64,000 nt of DNA from the NCBI RefSeq assembly GCF_000234095.1, contig NZ_JH376799.1, positions 444,313 through 508,312 on the forward strand, given 5' to 3'. The notes under the pieces were generated by a model. The model was not told where the DNA came from. It ran no database searches and saw only the letters and a program-made list of their open reading frames with translations. The DNA comes from Centipeda infelix ATCC 43532. Its GTDB lineage: Bacteria > Bacillota > Negativicutes > Selenomonadales > Selenomonadaceae. Shown here one piece after another: positions 36,498 to 45,514 of this stretch (position 1 is the stretch's first letter; each line of letters begins with the position of its first letter). The translations under genes were made by a program, and so were the position numbers.

Positions 36498-36986
36498 ATG
36501 ATACGACAGGCTACGGTGCAGGATATTTCTGAGATCCTGCGCATCTATGATGCGGCACGTTCCTTTATGCGCCGCTCGGGCAACATGACACAGTGGAGCG
36601 GCGGCTATCCGTCGGAGGAGATCGTACGCGCAGACATCATGCACGGTGTGAGCTACGTATTGGAAAATGAGGCAGGGCATCTCCATGCTGTCTTTGTGCT
36701 CATCCCCGGAGACGACCCAACCTATGCCCACATCGATGGCGCATGGCGCGACGACTCCCCCTATGCCACGATTCACCGTGCGGGCAGCGACGGGACGGAG
36801 CGCGGTACATTCCGCACCATTCTTGCCTTCGCACGCGCGCAGTATGAGCACCTGCGCGCCGACACCCACGCGGACAATATCCCCATGCAGCACTGTCTGA
36901 CGCAGAGCGGCTTTGCTTACTGCGGCATCATCTATCTCAAAAGCGGCGACCCGCGCCGCGCCTACGAGTGGAGCAGCAGTCTCTAG
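36498..36986 (+). CDS. GNAT-like acetyltransferase
   Basis: 162 residues. Begins IRQATVQDISEILRIYDAARSFM and has the NIPMQHCLTQSGFAYCGIIYL C-terminal block of GNAT enzymes; the acyl-CoA loop in the middle is poorly kept (RTILAFARAQYEHL). Substrate unknown. TCAGGGGGATTGCA precedes the ATG. It stands alone, about 50 bases before the cysteine-rich protein gene. Confidence 0.8.
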   Translation: MIRQATVQDISEILRIYDAARSFMRRSGNMTQWSGGYPSEEIVRADIMHGVSYVLENEAGHLHAVFVLIPGDDPTYAHIDGAWRDDSPYATIHRAGSDGTERGTFRTILAFARAQYEHLRADTHADNIPMQHCLTQSGFAYCGIIYLKSGDPRRAYEWSSSL

Positions 36987-37037
36987 GGAGGCACACACGA
37001 AACATGCACTAAGCCAGTATTTTAGGAGAGCATATCT

Positions 37038-37706
37038 ATGGCAATCATCTTTTATCCGAGCTGCAAAGTTCAGGCGGACTTCCCCGCCGAGAGTGCGGCG
37101 GTACGCCGCTATCTTGAGGAACGACACGGTGTGCAGACTGCAGGCTGCTGCCGCCCGCATCACCCAAAGCTGACGCCGGAGGATCACGCAATCGTTCTAT
37201 GCAACAACTGCGCGAACATCGTCGAGGAGAGTTCCCACGCGGGCGCATTCACCTACGTTTGGGAGCTGATTGATCGGGACGCGGATTTCCCCTTCCCCGA
37301 CTACGGCGGCGAGCGCATGACCGTACAGGACTGCTGGGCGGCGGTGGAACGGCGCGAAATGCAGGAGGCAATCCGCTCCCTCCTGCGTAAGATGAACGTA
37401 ACCATCGTCGAGCAGGAAGAGAATTTCGACAAGACTCGCTTCCACGGACACGCCCTGCTCGCCCCCTGCTTTCCCGGCAACGCGAAACTCATTCCGCGCC
37501 GCTACGAGAACGGCAACTCTCCCATGTTCACCCCCATGACGGAGGAGGAGCAGCACGCCTACTTTCAGCGGCACGCACAGAAGCTGCCGACGGAGAAGGC
37601 AGTCTGCTCGTGCAAGTACTGCCGTGACGGCATCGACGCGTGCGGCAAGACAGGCATCCACGTCCTTCAGCTGCTCTTTCCGATAAAGGAATCGCTGATA
37701 AAATGA
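37038..37706 (+). CDS. Cysteine-rich protein of unknown function (CCG-like motifs)
   Basis: 222 residues, cytoplasmic. Several Cys motifs: YPSCK near the start, GCCRPHH, VLCNNCANIV, APCFPGN, and a C-terminal CSCKYCRDGIDACGKTGIHVLQLL. The CC and CxxC patterns recall the CCG (heterodisulfide-reductase HdrB-type) domain that binds an unusual iron-sulfur cluster, but overall I do not recognise the family. The last codons (KESLIK, stop) lie inside a palindromic repeat, so its C-terminus has been rewritten by the insertion. Confidence 0.7.
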   Translation: MAIIFYPSCKVQADFPAESAAVRRYLEERHGVQTAGCCRPHHPKLTPEDHAIVLCNNCANIVEESSHAGAFTYVWELIDRDADFPFPDYGGERMTVQDCWAAVERREMQEAIRSLLRKMNVTIVEQEENFDKTRFHGHALLAPCFPGNAKLIPRRYENGNSPMFTPMTEEEQHAYFQRHAQKLPTEKAVCSCKYCRDGIDACGKTGIHVLQLLFPIKESLIK

Positions 37707-37849
37707 AGGCCGTCGTATTGGTGCAGATTTTTTGTCCTGTCAAGGAGACAAACCGGACGCATAGCCGTCCGCTATGTGGAGGATTTGTCGACACAGACAG
37801 GGCGAAAAAGATGTGCTAAGACGGCGGTGCTGAATTTGTCAGTGCTTCC
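37688..37849 (+). repeat. MITE-like palindromic repeat, full copy 1
   Basis: 162 bp with long imperfect terminal inverted repeats: it begins GGAATCGCTGATAAAATG and its last bases, read on the other strand, begin GGAAGCACTGACAAATTC. The interior is near-identical to the copy at 45316-45478 in inverted orientation. The left flank reads TAAA and the right flank TTAA, hinting at insertion at TA. No transposase gene inside. It overlaps the 3' end of the cysteine-rich gene. Confidence 0.8.
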
Positions 37850-37868
37850 TTAAGACAGGAGAATTGAT

Positions 37869-38495
37869 ATGATCGAGTGTATGACCGTCGGTGATATGAT
37901 CCCGACGAATGCTTTTTTCTATATTGACGATGAAACAAATCACGGCTTCCTCATCGACGCGGGTGCAAACGGCGACCAGCTTGCCGCACATGCGAAGACA
38001 AAGGGTTGGACAATCGAGCGGCTCCTGCTCACGCACTGCCACTTCGACCACATCGGCGGCGCAGCAGAGTTCTCCACGCGCACAGGCGCACCCATCTATG
38101 CCGCCGAGGACAGCCCGCGCTACTACAGTGATCCAAGTTGGAATCTCTCACTCTGGGGCGGCGGCAAGATTACGCTCTCAGATGTGACGACCTTTGCTGA
38201 CCGCGAGGTCATCACGCTCGCAGCAAATCCCGACTTTGCTCTGGAGGTACGCTACACGCCAGGGCATACGACGGATTCCTGCATCTTCTACAGTGCGCGG
38301 GATGGTGTCGCCTTCGTCGGCGATACGATCTTCCGTGCGAGCATCGGACGCACGGACTTCCCGGGCGGCGATGAACGGACGCTCTGGGACAGCATTGCAC
38401 GCGAGGTCTTTCCCCTGCCGCCCGAGACCGTCCTCTACTCGGGGCACACGGAGCCGACCACCGTGGGCGCGGAGATGGCGCGTTACCGCCGATGA
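37869..38495 (+). CDS. MBL-fold metallo-hydrolase (glyoxalase II-like)
   Basis: 208 residues. Metallo-beta-lactamase fold with zinc ligands in LLTHCHFDHIGG, TPGHTTDS and the FVGDTIF block. Similar in layout to small glyoxalase II/YcbL-type hydrolases that cleave thioesters; exact substrate unknown. AGACAGGAGAATTGAT precedes the ATG. It overlaps holA by 4 bases (ATGA), so the two are translationally coupled. Confidence 0.93.
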   Translation: MIECMTVGDMIPTNAFFYIDDETNHGFLIDAGANGDQLAAHAKTKGWTIERLLLTHCHFDHIGGAAEFSTRTGAPIYAAEDSPRYYSDPSWNLSLWGGGKITLSDVTTFADREVITLAANPDFALEVRYTPGHTTDSCIFYSARDGVAFVGDTIFRASIGRTDFPGGDERTLWDSIAREVFPLPPETVLYSGHTEPTTVGAEMARYRR

Positions 38496-39538
38496 ACTAC
38501 ACGGATTTCATGGCATCGCTCGCAAAGGGCGAGCTACCGCACGTCTTCCTGCTTGCGGGCGAGGAGAGCTACTATGTGCGGCGCGCGCAGGAGGCGATCC
38601 TGCGCCGCCTCCTGCCTGTGGCAGAGGATCGGACGGACGCACTCATTCGCTACGAGGAGATGCCCCCCCTCGACGCGCTGATGGAGTCGCTCGAAACAGC
38701 ACCGTTCTTCACGGACAAGATCGTCGTCCTCGTGCGCGATGCGGCGATCTTTCGCGCAGCGAAAAAAAAGGACGGGGACGCGGATGCCCCCGCATCAAAG
38801 GATACGACGGCAGATGCACTGATTGCACGTCTCGCCGATCTCCTCCCGACCACCTATGTCATCTTTACGCTTGGCGCGAAACCTGACAAGCGGCGCAAGC
38901 TCTACCAAACGGTCGAAAAATACGGGCGTGTGCTGGAGAGCGAACCCGTACGCCCATGGACGGTGGAGACCTGGCTCAACGGGCAGCTGCGGGAGATGGG
39001 GCGCTCCATGCACCCGAAGGCACGCACATTTTTCCTGAATGTGGTCGGCATCATGCCGACGATTTCGCTTGAGTTCCTCGACCGCCAGCTGGAAAAGCTG
39101 ACACTCTATACAGACAACGCCCAGTTCGCAGAGGACGATCTGCGTGCGGCGTTCTCGGAAATGCCCGAGGTGTCCGTATTTGCGCTGATGGATGCCGTGA
39201 GTGCGCGCGATGTCAGCCAGGCACTCGACCTCCTCGCACGCTGCCGCGCGGACGGCGTACACTTCACCGTCCTGCTCGCCCTCCTCGTGCGCCACGTCCG
39301 CCAACTTTGGCAGGCAAAACGCCTGCTGATGAGCGGCACGCCGCCGAAAGGGCTCGGCAAGACCATGGGACTACATCCCTTTATCGCCGAAAAACTCGGA
39401 GGACACACGAAGGCATTCTCTGAGACAACGCTCGAACGCGCCGTCCTCTCCCTCGCCGACGCGGACTATCTGCTCAAAACGGGGCAGGCGGGCGATGAAC
39501 TATTAGAGGATATTGTGATTCGGCTGTGCAGAAAATAG
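38492..39538 (+). CDS. holA: DNA polymerase III delta subunit
   Basis: 348 residues. Clamp-loader subunit that opens the beta ring. N-terminal HVFLLAGEESYYVRRAQEAIL, then LETAPFFTDKIVVLVRDA, KAKRLL and SLADADYLLKTGQAGDELLEDIVIRLC at the end. Between about 90 and 110 there is a lysine/aspartate-rich insert encoded over a run of eight A. The next plus-strand sequence is a strong terminator. Confidence 0.95.
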   Translation: MNYTDFMASLAKGELPHVFLLAGEESYYVRRAQEAILRRLLPVAEDRTDALIRYEEMPPLDALMESLETAPFFTDKIVVLVRDAAIFRAAKKKDGDADAPASKDTTADALIARLADLLPTTYVIFTLGAKPDKRRKLYQTVEKYGRVLESEPVRPWTVETWLNGQLREMGRSMHPKARTFFLNVVGIMPTISLEFLDRQLEKLTLYTDNAQFAEDDLRAAFSEMPEVSVFALMDAVSARDVSQALDLLARCRADGVHFTVLLALLVRHVRQLWQAKRLLMSGTPPKGLGKTMGLHPFIAEKLGGHTKAFSETTLERAVLSLADADYLLKTGQAGDELLEDIVIRLCRK

Positions 39539-39622
39539 CCTTGCAACGCAATAGAGAAAGTGCTATTATATAGGTGAGGCAAAAATGAATGATGTGGAAG
39601 TGCTCCATTGGCACGAAAAAAT

Positions 39623-39653
39623 CCCCGCAACGGGCATTGCGGGGGTCTTTTTT
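39623..39653. terminator. Bidirectional terminator between holA and the small membrane peptide
   Basis: CCCCGCAA pairs with TTGCGGGG around CGGGCA, with TTTTTTT on the plus side and TTTTTT on the minus side, so it can stop both holA and the minus-strand small transcript. Confidence 0.9.
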
Positions 39654-39695
39654 TGACACAGGGAAAGATTTCTGAGCCCCTAGGCTAGTTGCCGG

Positions 39696-39773
39696 TTACT
39701 CGTCGTCTAACCATTTGCAAATATAGTGGGCAGCTACACTCGCCATGACGGAAAGTATGAATGATGTGATCAT
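39696..39773 (-). CDS. 25-residue membrane peptide, type I toxin-like
   Basis: Sequence: MITSFILSVMASVAAHYIC followed by KWLDDE. One membrane helix, then a short charged tail ending KWLD. I recall many small Firmicutes peptides of this pattern (hydrophobic helix, YYICKWLDG-type end), some listed as putative type I toxins; that likeness is from memory. AAAGGAGGTG lies 13 bases upstream of the ATG and GGAG directly before it. The minus-strand sequence just after the stop (CCGGCAACTAGCCTAGGGG) and the bidirectional terminator complete a compact transcript. No antisense RNA has been identified. Confidence 0.6.
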   Translation of the reverse strand: MITSFILSVMASVAAHYICKWLDDE

Positions 39774-39868
39774 CTCCAATCGGCACACCTCCTTTCAGTG
39801 CCATTATAGGAGGCGGCAACACAGACAGTATAACATAAACACAAAAAGAAAAACAGAAGTACGAAATC

Positions 39869-39905
39869 AAAAAGAGCGACGCTGCGCCGTGCAGTGCCGC
39901 TCTTT
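39869..39905 (-). terminator. Terminator after pflA
   Basis: On the minus strand AAAGAGCGGCACTGC pairs with GCAGCGTCGCTCTTT (one mismatch, one G-U) around ACGGC, followed by TT. It lies directly behind the pflA stop. Confidence 0.8.
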
Positions 39906-39909
39906 TCGT

Positions 39910-40665
39910 TTATCTCAAATATCCCATATACGCCCCCACGCGCAGGATCTCCTCCGCACAGGCAATCTCCTCCGCCGTCGGTGCGGGCGTATCCCCGAGC
40001 CGATACGGCAGACGCAGGTCCTCGTACTTGTGGAGTGCCATCGCATGATAGGGCAGCACCTCCACGCGGTCAACCGTCTTTAGTCCTGCGATAAAGTCCG
40101 AGAGACGACTGAGATCATCCTCCCCCGTCGTCCATCCCGGCACGAGCACATGGCGAATCCACATCCGTTTGCCGCGCTCCGAGAGAAAGCGAGCAAGCGC
40201 AAGCGCGCTCTCGTTCGATACACCCGTGAGTGCCCTGTGCACTTCATCGTCAATCTGCTTCAGATCCAGCAGGAACAAGTCGGTGAGCGGCAGGAGATTT
40301 TCAAACGCGCTAAAAAACGGTTCGTCATAGGTGAACGGCTCGCCCGCCGTGTCAATGACGGTATTCACCCCCTTTGCCTTCGCGAGACGGAACAGCTCCG
40401 TCACGAATTCGAGTTGGAGCAGCGGCTCACCGCCGCTCACCGTGATACCGCCCTTCTGCTTCCAGTACGGGCGGTACCGCCACGCCTGTCGAAAGATATC
40501 CTCTGCCGTCGCCTCATAGCCGCCCGCCCGCTCCCATGTCTCGGGGTTGTGGCAGTACTGGCAGCGATAGCGGCAGCCCTGCACAAAGACGATGAAGCGG
40601 ATGCCGGGGCCGTCGACGGAGCCGAAGCTCTCTGTCGCGCTGATTCTGCCTTTACATATGCTCAT
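39910..40665 (-). CDS. pflA: Pyruvate formate-lyase activating enzyme
   Basis: 251 residues. Radical-SAM enzyme that puts the glycyl radical on Pfl[19 protein letters not shown] then [13 protein letters not shown] (Cx3Cx2C), [24 protein letters not shown]. Starts inside the end of pflB (14-base overlap), so it is made from the same message. Confidence 0.97.
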   Translation of the reverse strand: MSICKGRISATESFGSVDGPGIRFIVFVQGCRYRCQYCHNPETWERAGGYEATAEDIFRQAWRYRPYWKQKGGITVSGGEPLLQLEFVTELFRLAKAKGVNTVIDTAGEPFTYDEPFFSAFENLLPLTDLFLLDLKQIDDEVHRALTGVSNESALALARFLSERGKRMWIRHVLVPGWTTGEDDLSRLSDFIAGLKTVDRVEVLPYHAMALHKYEDLRLPYRLGDTPAPTAEEIACAEEILRVGAYMGYLR

Positions 40666-42901
40666 GGAAGGTACGCGCGATCACATCCTCCTGCTGCTCA
40701 CGCGTCAGACTGATGAACTTGACCGCGTAGCCCGAGACACGGATAGTGAAGTTCGCATAGGCAGGATCCTCCGGATGCTCCATGATGTGCTCCAGCGTCT
40801 CGCGCCCGAACACGTTCACGTTCAGATGGTGCGCCCCCTGATCGAAATACCCATCCATCGCACTCACAAGGTTCTGCACGCGCTCATCCTCGTTGTGGCC
40901 GAGCGAGGCAGGTGTCATGCTCTGCGTGTTCGAGATGCCGTCGAGGGCCCAGTGGTACGGCAGCTTTGCAACGGAGTTGAGCGAGGCGAGCAGCCCACAG
41001 CACTCCGCGCCATAGCTCGGATTTGCACCCGGCGCGAGCGGCGTCCATGCGGGTCGCCCGTCCGGCATCGCGCCCGTGTACTTGCCATAGACGACGTTCG
41101 ACGTGATTGTGAGGATCGAAGTCGTCGGCTCGGAGTTGCGGTAGGTGTGACGTGCCTTGATCTTCGAGAGGAAGGTTTTGAGCACCCATTTCGCAATCTC
41201 ATCCGCACGGTCGTCGTCGTTGCCGTAGCGCGGGTAATCGCCCTCGACCTCGTAGTCCACGACGATGCGGTCATTGTAGATCGGTTTCACCTTTGCGTAC
41301 TTGATCGCGCACAGCGAGTCTACGACGTGCGAGAAGCCTGCAATGCCCGTTGCGAATGTGCGGCGCACATCCGTGTCGATGAGTGCCATCTCCGCCGCCT
41401 CGTAGTAGTATTTATCGTGCATGTACTGGATGATGTTCAGCGCGTTGACATAGACGTGTGCGAGCCAGTCCATCATACGCTCATACTTCGTAATGACGTT
41501 GTCGTATTCGAGGTATTCCGTGCGGATCGGACGGTAGGCAGGGCCGACCTGCGCACCGCTCTTCTCGTCCATGCCGCCGTTGATCGCATAGAGCAGGCAT
41601 TTCGCGAGGTTCGCACGCGCTCCGAAGAACTGCATCTCCTTGCCCGTCTGCGTCGCCGATACACAGCAGCAGATCGAGTAGTCGTCGCCCCACTCGGGCT
41701 TCATCACATCGTCGTTCTCGTACTGGATCGAGCTCGTGCGGATGGAGATCCGCGCCGCGTAGTCCTTGAACGTCTCGGGCAGCTTCGAGGAGTAAAGCAC
41801 GGTGAGATTCGGCTCGGGGGAGGGTCCCATGTTCTCAAGCGTGTGGAGGAAACGGAAGTCGTTCTTCGTCACCATGTGACGGCCGTCCATGCCGATGCCC
41901 GCCATCTCCAGCGTCGCCCAGATCGGGTCACCCGAGAACAGCTCGTTGTAGGACGTGATGCGCGCGAACTTCACCATGCGGAACTTCAGCACGATGTGGT
42001 CGATCAGCTCCTGCGCCTCCTCCTCAGAGAGGATGCCGCGTGCGAGGTCGCGCTGGATGTAGATGTCGAGGAAGGTCGAGATGCGCCCGACGCTCATCGC
42101 CGCGCCGTTCTGCGTCTTGATCGCCGCGAGATAGCCGAAGTACAGCCACTGCACCGCCTCGCGTGCATTCTGCGCGGGCTGCGCGATGTCAAAGCCGTAG
42201 AGTGCCGCCATCTCCTTCATGCCCTTCAGCGCACGAATCTGCTCCGCGACCTCCTCGCGCTGCTGAATGACATCGTTGCTCATGATGCCGTCGCCGTAGT
42301 TCAGCAGGTCGCCCTGCTTGAACGCAATGAGATGATCGATGCCGTAGAGTGCGACACGGCGGTAATCGCCCACGATGCGCCCGCGCCCGTATGTGTCGGG
42401 CAGCCCCGTGATGATGTGGCTGCGGCGTGCTGCGCGGATCTCGTCCGTGTACGCATCGAACACCGCCGCATTGTGCGTCTTGTGGTACTTCGTAAAGATC
42501 TCGTGGAGCTTCGGGCTGACCTTGTAGCCGTAGTTCTCGAGCGCCTCCTCCGCCATGCGAATACCGCCGTATGGCATGAACGCCTGCTTCAGCGGCTTGT
42601 CCGTCTGGAGTCCGACCACCTTTTCGAGGTCTTTGTGTGCGGGGTCGATGTATCCCGGACCATATGCCGTCAGCCCTGAGACAACCGCCGTCTCCATCTC
42701 AAGCACGCCGCCCTTTGCGCGCTCCTCCTTCTGAAGTTCCTGCACGCGTGCCCACAGGCGGTTCGTCGCGTCCGTCGGCGGTGCAAGGAAGGACTCGTCG
42801 CCGTCGTACGGCGTATAGTTGCGCTGAATGAAGTCGCGGACGTTGACCTCCTCCTGCCAGACTCCCCCTTCAAAACCGTCCCAGCTCTTGCTCTGCAGCA
42901 T
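40652..42901 (-). CDS. pflB: Formate C-acetyltransferase (pyruvate formate-lyase)
   Basis: 749 residues, full length. Splits pyruvate with CoA into acetyl-CoA and formate, anaerobic only. The catalytic cysteine pair lies in [16 protein letters not shown] (three Cys in a row rather than the ACCVS of E. coli). The radical glycine is in [17 protein letters not shown] near the C-terminus. AATAGGAGGCAGAAT precedes the ATG. Formate from here can enter folate through fhs upstream in the window. Confidence 0.98.
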   Translation of the reverse strand: MLQSKSWDGFEGGVWQEEVNVRDFIQRNYTPYDGDESFLAPPTDATNRLWARVQELQKEERAKGGVLEMETAVVSGLTAYGPGYIDPAHKDLEKVVGLQTDKPLKQAFMPYGGIRMAEEALENYGYKVSPKLHEIFTKYHKTHNAAVFDAYTDEIRAARRSHIITGLPDTYGRGRIVGDYRRVALYGIDHLIAFKQGDLLNYGDGIMSNDVIQQREEVAEQIRALKGMKEMAALYGFDIAQPAQNAREAVQWLYFGYLAAIKTQNGAAMSVGRISTFLDIYIQRDLARGILSEEEAQELIDHIVLKFRMVKFARITSYNELFSGDPIWATLEMAGIGMDGRHMVTKNDFRFLHTLENMGPSPEPNLTVLYSSKLPETFKDYAARISIRTSSIQYENDDVMKPEWGDDYSICCCVSATQTGKEMQFFGARANLAKCLLYAINGGMDEKSGAQVGPAYRPIRTEYLEYDNVITKYERMMDWLAHVYVNALNIIQYMHDKYYYEAAEMALIDTDVRRTFATGIAGFSHVVDSLCAIKYAKVKPIYNDRIVVDYEVEGDYPRYGNDDDRADEIAKWVLKTFLSKIKARHTYRNSEPTTSILTITSNVVYGKYTGAMPDGRPAWTPLAPGANPSYGAECCGLLASLNSVAKLPYHWALDGISNTQSMTPASLGHNEDERVQNLVSAMDGYFDQGAHHLNVNVFGRETLEHIMEHPEDPAYANFTIRVSGYAVKFISLTREQQEDVIARTFHEHM

Positions 42902-42959
42902 ATTCTGCCTCCTATTCTACAGGTGAAAACAGATTCCCATATGATGCTTTCATAATACT

Positions 42960-42972
42960 TGAATCACATTCA
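42960..42972. promoter_or_regulatory. Dyad upstream of pflB
   Basis: TGAATCACATTCA is a perfect 5-bp inverted repeat with a 3-base centre, about 60 bases before pflB and next to a TATTAT-like -10 on the minus strand. The symmetry and half-site resemble CRP/FNR-family sites; which regulator is unknown. Confidence 0.4.
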
Positions 42973-43057
42973 CTTTTCAATAGAGCAACGAAAATAAATA
43001 CTATCAATATTTTTCATGTGAAATATAATTTATGTATATAGGAAGCACTGATAAAAA

Positions 43058-43099
43058 GGGACTGTTGCACGCAGTTAGAAAACTTCGTGTAACAGTCCC
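43058..43099 (-). terminator. Terminator after the MFS gene
   Basis: On the minus strand GGGACTGTTACACG pairs with CGTGCAACAGTCCC (one mismatch), followed by TTTTTATC. It runs into GGAAGCACTGATAAAA (43041-43056 on the plus strand), an end fragment of the MITE-like repeat. Confidence 0.88.
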
Positions 43100-43128
43100 G
43101 AGGATCATGCACAGCGTAAAAAAGTGTG

Positions 43129-44286
43129 CTACGAACGCGGCTCCGGTGTGATATGCGCGAGGATAGCCGCAAGCGGGAGTGCAAGGACGGAGACGAGGAG
43201 CGCAGGCGCGAGTCCGATGACATCCCCGAGTGCCGCCGTCGCCGCCACGCCGAGGCTGCCAAGACCGAACGACATACCGAGCATCATCCCCGATGCCATG
43301 CCTGCATTCTCGGGGAGTGCCTGCTGCGCCCAGATAATCGAGCTCGGCTGTGGTGCCATCAGAGCAAAGCCTGCGGCAAAGAGGACGATGCCGCCGAGCA
43401 CATCCGCGCTCACATGGGTAAAGTAGTACGCACAGGGCAGGATGCCGAGCGCAAGAAAGGTCACAATGATCCCCCGCCCCGTGAACTTGTCCGCAAGATT
43501 GCCGCCGAATAGTCCGCCCATCATGCCACCAACCATGAAGATGGTGAGGAACAGCCCCGCTGCGCTCGTATCCTCCCCATTTCCGACGAGCAGCAGGGGC
43601 AGGAATGTCCCGAACGCGCCATGCGTCCAGCAGCGCAGACCCATCGCGAGATTCAGCGTGATCGTCGTGCGTGCAAAGAGGACGCTGCTGAGCTTCGGAC
43701 GTGCCCGCACCGCATGCTCCGGCAGAGAGGAGACGGCGCATAGCCCCGAGCGGACAAAGAGTACGCCCATGAGCGCGGCAGGCAGGATCAGGAGCGGCAA
43801 TGCCGCGAGTGACAGCTTTTCGAGGAATGCCACGAGGACGAGCGGCACGAATGCCATGCCTGCGTTGCCGCCCGCAATGAAGTAGCTCATCATGCCATTG
43901 CCGCGCCCCTCTGCCGCCGTCCGTCCGACGAGCATTGACGAGAGCGGGTGATACGCTGCAACCGCCGCCCCCGTCACCGCGACGAGCACAAAGAGCAGCG
44001 CCGTGTGTCCTGCAAACCCGACCATGCACATTGGGACGGCTGCGGCAGGCACGATGTACGGAAGCAGCGGGCTGAAATTGCGCTTGTCCATGAGGTAGCC
44101 GAAAATCGGCTGCAGCATATTCGTCGTCACGGACGCGACCATGACGAGCACACCGCACATCGTCAGCGACAGATCGAATTTCAGCATGAGCAGCGGCAGG
44201 AGGATCGGCAGGAAATTCGCATAGAAATCCACCATCGCGTGCCCCGTCGAGAGCAGCGCTGTCGCGTGCCGTATGTTCGTATTCAT
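43129..44286 (-). CDS. MFS transporter, fosmidomycin-resistance (Fsr)-like
   Basis: 385 residues, 12 predicted helices, inner membrane. Fsr-like N-terminus (TALLSTGHAMVDFYANFLPILLPLLMLKF), LQPIFGYLMDKR loop motif, and GGNLADKFTGRGII in the second half. Probably a proton-driven efflux pump; substrate unknown. The start at 44286 follows AGGAGGATGTTTGTC; longer in-frame forms lack a site. Confidence 0.88.
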   Translation of the reverse strand: MNTNIRHATALLSTGHAMVDFYANFLPILLPLLMLKFDLSLTMCGVLVMVASVTTNMLQPIFGYLMDKRNFSPLLPYIVPAAAVPMCMVGFAGHTALLFVLVAVTGAAVAAYHPLSSMLVGRTAAEGRGNGMMSYFIAGGNAGMAFVPLVLVAFLEKLSLAALPLLILPAALMGVLFVRSGLCAVSSLPEHAVRARPKLSSVLFARTTITLNLAMGLRCWTHGAFGTFLPLLLVGNGEDTSAAGLFLTIFMVGGMMGGLFGGNLADKFTGRGIIVTFLALGILPCAYYFTHVSADVLGGIVLFAAGFALMAPQPSSIIWAQQALPENAGMASGMMLGMSFGLGSLGVAATAALGDVIGLAPALLVSVLALPLAAILAHITPEPRS

Positions 44287-44387
44287 GACAAACATCCTCC
44301 TGTGACCAACATCCTTGCAAACCGTTCGAAAATGTGATGTAATGTATTGTAACAAACGAGACGAAAAAGTAAAGGAGTATTCACAAT

Positions 44388-44957
44388 ATGAGGAAATGGG
44401 CTGTCATCTATTCATCCACCACGGGCAACACAAAGGCAATCGCCGAGGAAATCGCGGGTGCATCGGGCGGAGATCTCTTCCGCGTGCAGGATGCGCCGAC
44501 GGATCTCTCCGCGTACGATGTCGTCGCGCTCGGCTACTGGCTGCGGCGCGGCGGTCCCGATGACCTCATGAAGACATATCTGCCAAAGGTCAAAGATGCG
44601 TGTGTCTTGCTCTTCCAGACACACGGTGCAGATGTCGGCTCGGAGCACGCCGTCACCTCGTTCGCACGCGCCGCCTACCTGCTCGGTGAAAGCGCTGAAA
44701 TTCTCGGCACCTTCTCCGCACAGGGAAAACTCTCGCCCGCGCTCATCGCCCGCCGCAAGAAATCCGATCCCGACGACACACACAACAGCCCCGAGGCACA
44801 GGAGCGTTGGGTACGCGCCGCCGACCATCCGAACGAGGAGGATCGCGCCGCCGCACGCACATTTGTCGAGAAGATGGAGCACAAGCTCGATCTCCTCGAC
44901 AAATTCCGCCGCGCACAGGAGGAAAAGAAACACAGCCGTACTGCCATTCCTCGATAA
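44388..44957 (+). CDS. Flavodoxin family protein
   Basis: 189 residues. FMN phosphate loop YSSTTGNTKAIAEEIA at the N-terminus and YDVVALGYWLRRGGPDDLMKTYL in the middle. Then a ~45-residue C-terminal extension rich in Arg, Glu and Lys, longer than classic flavodoxins. Redox partner unknown. AAAGGAGTATTCACAAT precedes the ATG; divergent from the MFS gene. Confidence 0.9.
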   Translation: MRKWAVIYSSTTGNTKAIAEEIAGASGGDLFRVQDAPTDLSAYDVVALGYWLRRGGPDDLMKTYLPKVKDACVLLFQTHGADVGSEHAVTSFARAAYLLGESAEILGTFSAQGKLSPALIARRKKSDPDDTHNSPEAQERWVRAADHPNEEDRAAARTFVEKMEHKLDLLDKFRRAQEEKKHSRTAIPR

Positions 44958-44984
44958 TTTTCAAGAAATGAAAGATTTATCGAT

Positions 44985-45326
44985 ATGAACACCGAAAAGA
45001 AACGAACAATGGAAGCGGATGTCATGACGGAGATGATCGCCCTCTACTGCCGTGGACACAGGCACGCACACCGCACAGCGGAGACGGACGGTGCGCCCGC
45101 ACTGTGCCCCGACTGCCGCCGTCTCCTCGACTACGCACGCGACCGCATCATCCGCTGTCCGCGCATGGAGGTCAAGTCCTTCTGCTCCGCATGCCCCGTC
45201 CACTGCTACAGCCGCGCTATGCGCGAACAGATACGTGCCGTCATGCGCTACAGTGGTCCTCGTATGCTCCTCCATCGCCCCATCATGACCCTCCGCCATA
45301 TGTGGATCGATCTAAGGAGTCGCTGA
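44985..45326 (+). CDS. YgbA-like (nitrous-oxide-stimulated promoter family) protein
   Basis: 113 residues. Cys-rich small protein of the PF11756 type: MIALYCRGHRHA, LCPDCRRLLDYARDRIIRCP, FCSACPVHCYSRAMREQIRAVMRYSGPRMLLHRPIMTLRHM. In enterobacteria ygbA is induced by nitric oxide stress; here the role is inferred from family only. The last codons (RSR, stop) come from the MITE-like repeat that starts at 45316. Confidence 0.85.
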   Translation: MNTEKKRTMEADVMTEMIALYCRGHRHAHRTAETDGAPALCPDCRRLLDYARDRIIRCPRMEVKSFCSACPVHCYSRAMREQIRAVMRYSGPRMLLHRPIMTLRHMWIDLRSR

Positions 45327-45478
45327 TAAAATGAAGTCCGCCATCTTGGCGCATCCTTTTCGCCCTGCCTGTGTCAACAAATCCTCCACATAGCACAGCG
45401 GCTATGCGTCCGGTTTGTTTCCTTGGCAGGACAAAAATTCTGCACCAATCTGACGGACTTCATTTTATCAGCGACTCC
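45316..45478 (-). repeat. MITE-like palindromic repeat, full copy 2 (inverted)
   Basis: 163 bp, reverse orientation of the copy at 37688. Both ends carry the same perfect 25-bp terminal inverted repeat that begins GGAGTCGCTGATAAAATG. The interior shares GGATTTGT..GACACAG, GGACGCATAGCCG and GCAGGGCGAAAA blocks with copy 1. It separates the YgbA-like gene from the asparaginase gene and may carry the promoter of the latter. Confidence 0.85.
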
Positions 45479-45514
45479 TTGCGCACGTCGACGCGAAAAG
45501 AAAGGTCAACACTC

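Noticed and set aside
37688..37849. CRISPR array or phage attachment site.
   Set aside because: The repeats are long palindromes far apart in both orientations, with no regular spacers, cas genes or integrase.
38761..38770. Eight-A run in holA as a phase-variation switch.
   Set aside because: Short A runs are common over Lys codons, and switching an essential clamp-loader gene off is unlikely.
40592..42679. A 695-codon open frame on the plus strand opposite pflB.
   Set aside because: It is antisense to a clear PflB with intact catalytic motifs; GC-rich codon use creates long shadow frames. It has no start signal and no family likeness (Arg/Val/His-rich).
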